Source of the DNA: Seriola aureovittata
Taxonomy: Eukaryota > Chordata > Actinopteri > Carangiformes > Carangidae
Assembly: GCF_021018895.1 (NCBI RefSeq)
Contig: NC_079375.1
Span: 6,814,060-6,878,059, forward strand
Direction of reading: 5' to 3'
Length of the DNA: 64,000 nt
Part shown: piece by piece, positions 39,691-51,513 of the stretch
How positions within the stretch are numbered: the stretch's first letter is position 1
How the letters are laid out: each line of letters begins with the position of its first letter
The notes under the pieces: model-generated
Database searches by the model: none
What the model was told of the DNA's origin: nothing
What the model saw: the letters and a program-made list of their open reading frames with translations, nothing else
Made by a program: the position numbers and the translations under genes

Positions 39691-42600
39691 TCTAATAGAG
39701 TTAATTACTTGAAAAATTAAAGCAAATAATAAAACACAAAATTGCAACAAATTAGCATGATATAAAGTATGTCAATGATGGTATTGTAACTCGATTTTGA
39801 CACAGGGTGCCTCTGCAACACTAAGGTACAAGATGGAGGGTGGAGGACCCAACAGAGTTTATATTGTACTTCAGTAGTGCACATGACAATCATCAGGTTT
39901 TCAAGCCCAGGCATGAAACCAGCTTCAAGTCCAGACTTGAAGCTTCAAGTCCAGACTTGAAGCTGGACATGAAGCTGGACTCTGAGATGTGAATAAAAAA
40001 ACACATCCTATATCCATAAAATCTTCAGTGAACTGTCACTCAGCTCAGTCCCCATATAAAGCTGGTGATCAGTGGGACAGATTTATGCTGCTGACTCACA
40101 GGTCATGACAGTGTATATTTACACCTCCGTTACCCACTCATACTGAAAGTGGCTTCAATGTCAGTACTGACACCTGCTTGACAGACAACAACAGTGGAGA
40201 TGGTTCTTGTTTTTATGATTTCATCCGTAACATTTTTGAGGTACATTTTTAGTTCAAATACATTTTTAATATATTTTTTTCTCTTCTTTTACTTCTTCTC
40301 CCCTCATTCAGCAAAAAGCAGCGTTATTCGGTGGGATGTTAAAGAGATCCTCTAAGTCTGCAGAACCATCTGCTCAAGCACAGGTGTTGTTGTAGTTTTA
40401 ACGTTTACTTTATTTAATTTAAAGCTAGAGATGAGCTACTACGCTGTAGAGCTGAGCAATATGACAGTTTATACAGTGGTTTGATAGAAACTTGTCAGCT
40501 CTTTAGTATCATTAGTTGTACTGTACGTAGTCATTGTCCTCAGTGTTGTAAGTCACTAACTAGTACTTAATGGCAATACTGCATTTACAGGATTTTTTTG
40601 TGTGTTTTTTTTTTTTTTTTGTGTTCACAAGATTAAGACTAGATTAGAATAAAACAACAGTAACTATTATTTTGTTTAGGCATAATAGTCACAATATAAT
40701 GTAATCTTAGGTTTACAATATTTGATTCTACATAAACTCACACAAATACTTTATGCTGACATTACAGGACAATTTATCGGCCAATGGTGAACTTTCAAAG
40801 AGCAACGACAGTCTGGCATCCAACAACGACTCCAAGGTGTGTAAACTCTTTGTGTTGTGCTTTGTTTCAGTTTTCTGTTCAAACCTTTTTTCAGTTTTCT
40901 GATCACCACTGACTACTGTAACCTGAGGAAATATTGTGTCACATTATTTTTCAGTGACAGTGACTGACATATGAATTCATGTTTCAGGACAAAGGAGGCG
41001 TGTTTAAAGGAATGTTTAAGAAGGCGACCAGATCCGCCAAAGACGATCAACCACAGGTTTGTAGTGGCCTTCTTCAACTTACTGTGCTGTACAGCTTGTT
41101 TTTTATATTTAAAAAAAATGTGACTGGTTACTAGAACTGCAATGATTTGTTGATTAATCAATTAGTTAACAGAAACTTTGCTTAACAATCAATTGTAAAA
41201 CCATTTTTCAAACAAAAATGTCAAACATCTGCTGGTTCCTAAGTCTTAAATGTGAGGATTTGCTGCTTTTCTTTGTTTTAAACAATTTTAAATTGAATAT
41301 TTTGGGTTAAACACTTAATTTATTAATTGAAAATGTAAACCATTAGGAAATCATCAATGAAAACATTGTCCTACATGAATACCACATGTGCAGCCAGAGG
41401 TTACTGTAGGTCACAGAAAAGGAAAGGTGTGTCAGGCTGCCTTTACTTTTAACAAACAAGGCATCAAAATCCAGTAGAAGATTTTCATTCGTTTATTTCA
41501 GGGGTCCCCAAACCTTTTCCTGTGAGGGCCACATAACTTTTCCCTTCTCTGATGGGGGGCCGGGTTCAGTTTATAACAGAAAAAGTGTGACGATCGCAGG
41601 GGTGCCTAAACGTAAAAATGTATTGTTTTCTAGAAAGCCACACATAACCAAATAACCATTTCCGGGTTCTTCACAGAAAAAAAGGTCAGGAAATAAATAA
41701 TAACACTATTAATTAAATAAATAATAATAGTTCAGGGGGCCGGGCCGAATGTGGGGGCGGGCCGTATCCGGCCCGCGGGCCTTAGTTTGGGGACCACTGG
41801 TTTATTTACATGTTTTATTTATTTATATTAGTTTTGTAATTCTCTAAACCTCTAGTAATTACTGTAAGACTCTGACCTGAGTCCTTGCAATGTGTGATTA
41901 AAAATACATCAATAAATATGATACATACAGTATATATTTAAATATGAGTGTTTCCAAAGTTGGTACTCAACTTTTTTGTGTTCACAGGCCACCCTCTCAT
42001 TACAAAATCCTGAACTCTCTGCCAGTAGCGACAGCTTAACAGACAATAAGAAGTCGTCGAAGGTGAGTTCAGTTTCTGCTCTGTGATACTTTTGCTTCTC
42101 CCACACAGGTCAGTCACGTTAGTCTTTGAAACTAAACCTTTCTCTGCCATTTTGTCTCCAGGACAAATCAGGTGTGTTCAGTGGGATACTGAAACGATCT
42201 CCCAAACCAGGACATGTCCGGAGTCCTTCACAGGTGAAACACAATCTTCTATTACATGGTCTATTACATGTACGACACACACCGGGGGAAATACAATTAT
42301 CAGCTTCATTTCTGCCGCGTAACATGTGGTGTAATAAACTGACAGATCGTCTTACGTTTCAGGATCTTTTGGACGATAAGCTCTCGGTCAGTACCGACAG
42401 TCTGTCTGAGAACGCCAACACTAAGGTGAGTCTTATCAGCCAAATTATTATTTTTAAAATGTTCATTTAGGAAATATTTTTTTAAGTTATAAGCAATCTT
42501 TAAACATCTTTATCAACAAAGCCAGCGTAGATCAATCAGGGATCATAGCCTGAACAAAAGTTGTGATACGATACATAAGATATAACGGATAAGACCAAGA

Positions 42601-45600
42601 TACAACAAAACACTGAAAAAATATAATTAAAACCGAATAATTTTAATAATATAAAATTAAACAGTACATTTAATAAACAAATAAATTTATGTGATATTTG
42701 GTCATGTGATTTCCATGTTTTCAGACAGAAGTTGGCATTAGAGGGTAGAAACATTTATTTGTACAAAAACACTGAGATATTTCGCCAGTGACATGCTGGG
42801 GATTTCTGATGTGCAGAGCTCGACTCATTGAACAGAGGATTTGGGGCGTGTGTTGTTTTTGTTTTTGTGTGTTCGGAAAGAGCGAGGGAAACCTGCATTC
42901 ATCAGCAATTTGAAAGAAAGTACTGGCCGATGTGTGAATCCCTGTCTGTCCATCTGAAAGCTGCATCAGTTCAAAAATAAAAAAAATAGACACTATTTGA
43001 TCTCAAGCAACATATAATAGTGTGAGTAATTACTACGTGACTTTTTTTTCCTTTCTTCAGGAGTCAGGCGGGATGTTCAGTGGGATGTTTAAAAAATCCC
43101 CAAAGCCCTTTGGAGCAAGAACACAATCTCAGGTGAGAGTTGTACATTTAGCTCATTCACTTTAACCTGCTTCACATCAGTAGGAGACAATAAGATTAAT
43201 TGGTTGGAGATGCTTGTTTCTCTCCTTCAGGATGATTTGGCTGCACCAAGTGAGCTCTCGGGCAGCACCGACAATCTTTCTGTAAATGGAAACACTAAGG
43301 TGAGCTTTTCTGAACCTTCACTGTATAATGTTACACTACAGGCTGTAATCTGTAACATCTGAGCCGAACTTTAGAGCGATTTTGGAACGTTTATACTAAT
43401 GCTGCACTGAATATAATGTGCATATAATGTGACTTTTTCCGTCTTCAGGAGTCAGGTGGGATGTTCAGTGGAATATTTAAAAAATCTCCGAAGCCCTTCG
43501 GCGTGAGGACACAATCTCAGGTGAGAGTTGTGCATCTCACTTGTCTCACATTTAGTTGTACTACATTACTGGGACATGATAAAGTAGTTGGTTGACATTT
43601 GTTTTGTCACTTTCAGGACGACTTGTCTGCACCCAGCGAGCTCTCAGGCAGCAATGACAATCTTTCTGAGAACAATACGAAGGTGAGGTTTGTTAAAAAC
43701 CGCTTCCTCCATCCTCCACTGAAACAGTAACTTCAACCATCGACATTAATAATGTAACTGTTAATGTTGCCTGTTGTTTTCCCAGGAGAAAGGAGGACTC
43801 CTGAGTGGCGTGTTCAGGAAAAAAGGTGCCAAATCTCAGTCTCAGGTAAGTGACCTGCGACTTCACTTGGATTCAAGGATGAACTGATTAGGTTTTAGTG
43901 GTCAAAGGTCAAGGTCACTGTGACTTCACAAAACACATTTTTGGCCAATAACTGTAGATTTCATTCGCTAATTAAAACACAATTTAACATAAATGTCTAA
44001 TAGGATAAAATGATGAAGTGGTGAGATTTTATATCCAAATTGTCCATTTCACTGTGACATCATAATGTTCTGTAAAAACATTTCTGGCCATTATTCAATG
44101 CTGTTGCTGTTGGATCCCCTTCACTTTATTAGCCTAGTCTTTTATAGTCTATTGGTAGCCATGCGCACAGACCTGGTGGTTATTTTATTTTGTTTTTACA
44201 TCATGAGTGTTTTAATGTCTCACTCTTTTTTAGGATGATTTGTCTATGGATGGTGAACTCTCTGCCAGCAGTGACAGTCTCACAGAGAAGTCTTCAAAGG
44301 TGAGTGATGAGGCATGCTTGTGTTTAGTTAGTTCAAGACATTTTCACTTGGACCTGCACTGCATTAAACAGCTGACGATGTCACGTTGTAACTGGAACTG
44401 CTTTGTGTAATCCGTCAGGGTGGAGTCGCAGCAAAAATCCTCAAGAATCCTTTCACTTCCTCCTCTCAGGTCATTTTCTCTCTCGGTCAATGCTGCATCA
44501 TATCAAGTACTCTACCAGCCTGATGGTCATGTTTTCTGACTGGTCAAATGCTGTTGTTGTGTCTTGTATTATATCAGGAAAAGGACAAGACTGAACACTC
44601 AGGAGACTCAAATGAGAATACCTCTTCCACAGAGAAGCCCAAAGCCAAGCAGGTTGGTTGTTACATAACTGAATTAAGACTGTACCGAGACATGGTGGTG
44701 TGAAAACCGGCTTTCTAAAATTAGTAACAGGCTCATAGAAATGATGATGGAATATTCTTTATCTGAATGTTTAGGAATAAGAACTGCCGTGATGTGAAGA
44801 TGAGAATCAGGGCTAGAAACCTGCTTTGCTTTTTGTTTTTTTTAAGTGGGCAGAAACAGTGTCTTTGTTTTATTTCAGAACGGTCTGAGTGCGATGATGA
44901 AGAGCACGTTCTCCACTGACAGACAGGTAAGAGTTTACATTTGCTTCATGTCATCAGTTCATCTCTCCCATCACACTCCCCTGAAACTAAAGTGTCTCTT
45001 GCAGAAAGAAGTTTAAATGTGAAGTAATCCACTGATGATGTAAAGCTGGATATAGTTCTACTGGAGCGACTGTTGTTTATCCACTAATTACAATAATTGG
45101 CTCCATCAGCAGGAGAAGAATGCAGACACTGATGGTGAGGAGACATCGGACAATGGAGAGGGTCAGCCTGGTCACAAACAGGTGAGTGAAGTTTTTAAAT
45201 GTTAATTTCTTGTCTTTTTGTTTGGTTTCAGCAGTTTTCATTCATGTATGTGGTCTTCATTTTATGTTTATTTCTTTTCTCGTGTTCAGAATAAACTTGC
45301 TGGGGCAATGACGAAGCTGAATCCGTTTCGATCTGCGAACAAAGTGAGGATGGTTTGGATTGTAATCCTTTGATAGTGCTCAAGAAATATTATGTATGAT
45401 ATGTTAAAAGAACTGCTCAGCTTCATTTATGTGTTTTTCATAAAATAATGATTTCTGTGCAGAGTGAGAAGCAGACAGGCTCTAATGACGAAGAACCACC
45501 TGCAAGCAGTGACAAGTCATCCGGAAACAAACAGGTGCTTTGTTCCTCTTTCGCTGTTATTTTATCAATTTTATAAACATTTTAACTTTTAACAGATTAT

Positions 45601-47111
45601 TTTTATTTATTATTATCAGAGGACGCTTCATTGTCAATTAGAAAAGCCTCTGTTTTATTTAGCTGTTTTTAATCAGGGAGAGGTTTGCTGCTTTTCTGTT
45701 CATGCTACTACACACCACAGGTGGCATCAGGGGTTTAGTGTCTTGCTTTACCACCACTGGTGTGTGTGTTCGTGTGCTTGTGCGTGTGCGTGTGCGTGCG
45801 TGCATGTTTGAACGGGTGAATGAAAGGCATTGTGAAGCACTTTGTCCTGCCTACATACAAAAGAGGGAAAAGGTCACAAGTCAGATGCTAAAGTTTTTAA
45901 CAAACATTTTACCCACAGGCTCTACCTTCAGTCCAGCATAACTTGTCTTGCCTGGTCTTGTTGAGCTCTGCATACCTCAAGTCTTTCAACTACATTTTTC
46001 AGAGAACAGCTTCAAATCTCTTCAGCTTCTCTTGTTTTGCACCAAACAGGATCTTTTGGCGGGGCAGTGTTAGGCTTTTTTTACCAAATTCACAGTAAAG
46101 AGAGGTCAAGAAAATAAAGGGAGAGGGGGGTGGGGGTGGGGGTGGGGGTGGGGGGGAAGCTATAAAACATGGCAGTCTGACTGGTTTCTGATAGTGTATG
46201 AATAAAACTGAAGCCAACTGATTAAAAAGTTCAGCCTTGACTTTTCTCTGCAGACATATTTGTTGAACAGCCTCTTAGCAACCAAGTCTCCTTGTCTGCT
46301 CAGGAGGTTAATAGTCTTTTGTTGACATACTTTTGTTTGCAATGTTCATTACAGCTCATTAGTTCTCATAACATTACTGTTGGCCTCTGATCATCTGTCT
46401 GTGCCCTCTGGTTTCAACAGAATAGACAAATTAAAGCTTCACTGCAGATGCAAAACAAAAATGTTGAGGCATCCACTGAAACCTTTGAATTATATTTTCT
46501 TCCTCTCAGAACGCCATGATTGGAGCCATGTCCAAACTGAATCCATTCCGCTCTGCAAATAAAGTAATTGTGCCGTTAAATGTGTTTGGTGATGGTGGAG
46601 GTGGTAGTGAGGTTACCGTGACTATGATAGTGGTGATGGGACAGTGATAAAGGTAATGGTGGTGGTGATGTTTGTAGGGATTCTTTTGTGAATTTCAATG
46701 AGTAGCACTGATGTGCTGAACTCATAATGGACCATAACAGTAGTTTTCCATGTTGACTCCAGACTTTACATAGACTTTTAATCACAGCTAACCATTGTGC
46801 GAATAGATTTTTATGTTTATTTTTTCTATCCTCTGAGAAAACCATTGGTTTCCATTCATTTCAGTACAATATGAAGAAATGGGCGGCAAAGTGATTTGCT
46901 GTTGTGGTGCTAAAGTACTTTAAAAACCACAGATATGAAAGGTGATTGTGGTTGATACAGTTTAATATCTAATATTTGATTTCCTCTGTTCAGAAAGACA
47001 CTGAAGACACAGAGACGCTCAAGGAGAACGAGAAACAAGTGGAAGGGAAGCCGAAACCGGTCAGTCTATTTATTGCATCACTCATGAGTCATCAGTGACC
47101 ACACACACACA

Positions 47112-47160
<49 letters not shown>

Positions 47161-47298
47161 GGCTGATCAACTTCTCTCTAAAATACCCCAGCTCCTCACA
47201 CTCCTCGTCTTCCGTACCTCCACCACATCCTCCTCATCCCCTTACCTCCCTTTAAATCCTGCCTGCTCGCTGTTAGTCCTCCTGTTGTCCTCCTGCTC

Positions 47299-47386
<88 letters not shown>

Positions 47387-50300
47387 TTGTCAGGTCAAAA
47401 GCAACATGATCCAGCAAGAAAGGAAGGAAAGGAGTGAAACACCACTGGTCCCACCCAGACCAACTGAAGAGGTTCGCATGCAGACGGACACAACTGCCTC
47501 TCAGTGACATGTGGTCTGTGTGAGGCTACTCTGACTTCTCTGTCTGTCTCTGTTTTGTGTTGCAGGAGATGAAGAGGACGTCCACATATGACAAAGTGAA
47601 ACCAAGAGGGACGGAGGATAATCAGGTACAGTTTGCACCTTTCAGATCTACAAAATGATGTGTGGGTTGTGTGTATATTTCTGTTGTTCAGAGTCTTATT
47701 ACAGTTAAAGATATCTGGATCTATAAGATATCGATAAGGTGTCACTTTTTTGGGGGGTTTCTGTTTTCGGAACAAATGTCTTTATTTGTCCTCGACAGGA
47801 TAAAAAGGACGTGATCTCCAGACAGAAAAAAGAAAAGCCTGCAGAGACTCCTGTAGTTCCTGCCAGACCATTAGAAGAGGTACACTAAGACTTGTCAAGC
47901 TGATGTGTATCAGTGTGTATCGATGCTGGACTGCTAGGAAACTGTTCTGGTTTGATTACAGGAGATGAACAGAGCACCGACTCGTGGTCTGCAAAAGCAG
48001 AAGAACAACCATCAGGTATTGACGTGTACACACAGTACAAGAGTTAGACTGTGATATAGGGTTTGCTCATACACTGGGCTGTTTGATAATGTAGAATATC
48101 AGTTATTGGCAATGCTGGAGGTCATTCCCTGACCATGGATTCATTTTATCTAAAAGAGATGCTAATGCTAAAATACATTTAAAGGTGCCATATAACATTT
48201 ATGTTGTCAACAAGGAAACGATTGTGTGTCTTTGATGTCTAACAAAAGGACTGAGTGCATTTCCTTCTACATGAAACATTTTCTAATCTGATTTTTGAAA
48301 TATTGTGAAGTCACTATTGTAAACATCCTTATTTTCCAGCGAGCACTCTTCCTCTTTAACTTCTTTTTCTGGTGCATTTTTACATTTTGGCCACAACCAA
48401 CAGTCAATTTGTGGAATAGCGTGAAACCAACAGCATGATGTCAAATTACCATGCCTGTGTTTATGTGCGTCCTCATGTGGATGAAACAAAGTAGGGAGGC
48501 ACTCATAAAAGAACTGCTCACAGTGCTACATGTAGTCAAAACTTAACAGGGAACCTTTAAGTTTATTTAAAGGCAAAATGGGTTATTTGATCCAGTATTT
48601 TTGGATGAAATATTAGCTGTTAATCACTTACGTACAATATTATCACTGCAGTAAGTGCACTTAAAAGCCGTTATCAGGCAAAACTTCCAGTGCATTTTTG
48701 AAGAACGCAATTTCAAATCAATCATTAAAATCGGATTCAGTCAAATCAGTTATTGAATAAGTGATTTACTCTGCTGCAGAAGAAGTCCGATGACGAGGGA
48801 CTCAAACAAGATGAAGCTGCTGAATCCAAAGAGGGAGACGAGGTGAACCCTCCTGAGAGCAAAACAGTGAGTTTCTTCATCACAGGATTCCCCAGTAACC
48901 CTCAGAGTCATCCTCAACCTCAGAGCGTTTCCTTTCACACTGTAACACAGTCACATGAAGGCTGTTTGCATACTGATTTGTGATATTAAGCAACACAATG
49001 ATTGTTATATAAAGTCTGATAGATGTACTTGCATAGAATGAATTTTTCTTTGTCAGTGTCTGAGTCATCTATGTCTGGTTTGAACTTAAATCTGCTGCAG
49101 GTGAAAAACAAACACAGAGTGTATCTGTAGAGCCAGGAACTAGGAAAAATGAGTTCCTGGCTCTACAGATACACTTATCTGTTCTTTCATGCCAGCGTCA
49201 TGCAAATGTCTTTGGCACCCACGGGCTAATGTCAGTGTGAGGTTTAAGAAAAGCTCATGTTTAATATTAGTCACATGAGATTTTTTTTTCTCTTTTCGTT
49301 AGCTTAAAGGTTGTCGAGTTCATCTTATTACACTTTCTGACAGTATCATATATTCTGGATTATTCTGCAGCTCTTCATTAAAGATGTATTAGGTTTACAC
49401 CGAGGGAAATATTAAAACCCAAGAAGGGAAGAGCCCATTAAATTTTGGGGCAGATTGGTATTATTTACTATAAATTTTATTTATTATTTATTTTTTTTTT
49501 CTGGTGTGTGTTGTTTGACATTGGCGGAAGTCTGCTCTCTCTGAGTGCCCTTCTTGTTCAGATATAGGTCACCAGCGGCTGTAATGAAATGTAGTTCTTC
49601 CAGTTATTGCTTTTCATTTCACCTAAAACATCTGTCACTGTGCCATTTTCTTTACAGACCAAGGTGAAAAAACACAAGCACCATAACCCCTTCATGCCAC
49701 GTGCTGCAGCCAAGGTACACAACATTTGTGGTTGACATTTATTTAGTTTGCGCCTTCATCAATGGAGCTTATGTTTAAATCATCACCTTCTCATTTTTTT
49801 TGAGTTCATATGCAACTTTGTGTTACTATTTACTTAATTGTTACGCTGACACTTTATTATAGCTTACCTGTTTATGGTTTGTTTTAGGCAGCATCTGATG
49901 ATGAACAGCTGAAAGACGAAGATGAATCTTCATCCAAAGAGGAAAACAAAGATGAGGAGGACAAGGATAAAAGAGAGGAGGTAATTTAACTTAATTCCTT
50001 CAGCTTAATTTTTGGCTTGTTGATTAACAGTTTTTAGTTTGATTATGATATTAACAGTCATCAGGAACATTTTACTGAAATTACGGCTGAAGGAACATTT
50101 GAGAGTTTGACCTGTATCCTCCCTGGAGTAACTGTAACTGTAATCCTGTTTTTTTTCTTTTTCTTTTTCTTTTTAGACCAAAGTCAAGAAACCTAAGCGG
50201 CACAATCCCTTCATGCCACGGGTCAAGGTAGCATTCACACATGTGACACGTACAAAACGTGCTTCCTCTCATGTCTGCTACACCTGTTTGTATTAACGCT

Positions 50301-51438
50301 GCCAAAATGTCCTCTAACACACCAAACAGTCGCAGTCATGTTCAAGGGTAGTGCTGCACTTTGGGCTCACTGAGCAGGTGATGTAATTGGAGTCACATCT
50401 CTGGAACACTATATCCTGGTAAAAAATGAACAGGTGGATCTGTATCAGTGTGAAACCTTTTCAGCAGACAGTGTGTTTCTGCATGTTACTGAACTGGACA
50501 AACTGGAATTCGGAGTTCACTGATACAGACCTATGTCATACTGCATTTTACTGCCATGAGGTCATAAACAACTGATCCGCCCATTTCAGGCATTCAGTTA
50601 TTTTGTCTAGTTACAAGTTACTCTTGCCTAGTAACATTCACATATCTCTTTCAAACAGCACAAGTCTGAATTGATGGTAGTCAGAGTAACAGTGGAGAGA
50701 AATGTGTGTTATGTTCCCCTCTCTAAGATCAGTTATTCATTTATTATCTCAATAATCAACTGTTATGCAATGCATGAGATCAATATCAAAAACAAAAAAG
50801 TGACAAAAAAGAGTGAAAGGAGAAAGGAAAAATGCTATTAAACCTAAAGATAAGTAGCAGGAACATGAAATAAATTTGTAAAGTGTCGCTCCACCACAGC
50901 TCCAGAACAGCTTCAGTGCTGCTTATCATAAATTCATGGATGAACAACTTACTTCCAAAAATATTTTGACGGTGATGGTGGTGGAGAGCGCTGTCTGTCC
51001 CATACTGTAGGTGTTCGGTCTGAACATCATTTTCATACTGATCCAATCAGCAATTAGCCTTTGTGATCTGTATGGAAGCCTCTGTATCCATTTTGTTTCT
51101 CCACTGTTGTTATCTCTCTTGCTGCTAACTTATAATAATAATATGTAGTAATATGTAATAATAATATGAAGTCTTGCCATGTTATTTTGACAAAGTTAGT
51201 TACAGTAGCACAGCAGAAATCCCAAACATATATATTACCTTTACGAGCAAAGCATTGAGCTAGTTACCTCGCTGCTCATTTGAACAACCTGGAAGATGAA
51301 AAAAAAAGAAGTTACTGTGCCATTGATATTTTGTCCAGTTTTCCTTTTTTGGCTTTGCATCAAATTCTTAATGGATTTGTAACTGTCTGGATTGGAACCA
51401 GTATCAGCACAAATACAAATTGATATTGAAAGTGCTGT

Positions 51439-51513
<75 letters not shown>

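Larger units (their letters stand above)
38846..44652 (+). other. ApoL gene array part 1: seven exon pairs, basic then acidic
   Basis: After exon 38846-38893, pairs alternate: 40312-40383/40768-40836, 40988-41056/41988-42062, 42162-42233/42363-42425, 43061-43132/43231-43299, 43449-43520/43617-43682, 43786-43845/44234-44299, and a diverged pair 44419-44469/44578-44652. First members encode a Gly/Met/Phe plus Lys module (ESGGMFSGMFKKSPKPFG; DKGGVFKGMFKKATRSAK). Second members encode an acidic Ser/Asp module (DDLSAPSELSGSNDNLSENN). All are 51-75 bases and phase 0-0. The basic module could form a short amphipathic, membrane-touching helix (inference). The last basic member carries KNPFTS. Confidence 0.85.

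Noticed and set aside
40312..50227. CRISPR-like or satellite array suggested by regularly repeated short blocks
   Set aside because: The repeats are exons bounded by AG and GT, stay in frame when joined, and have unequal spacing. The genome is clearly eukaryotic.
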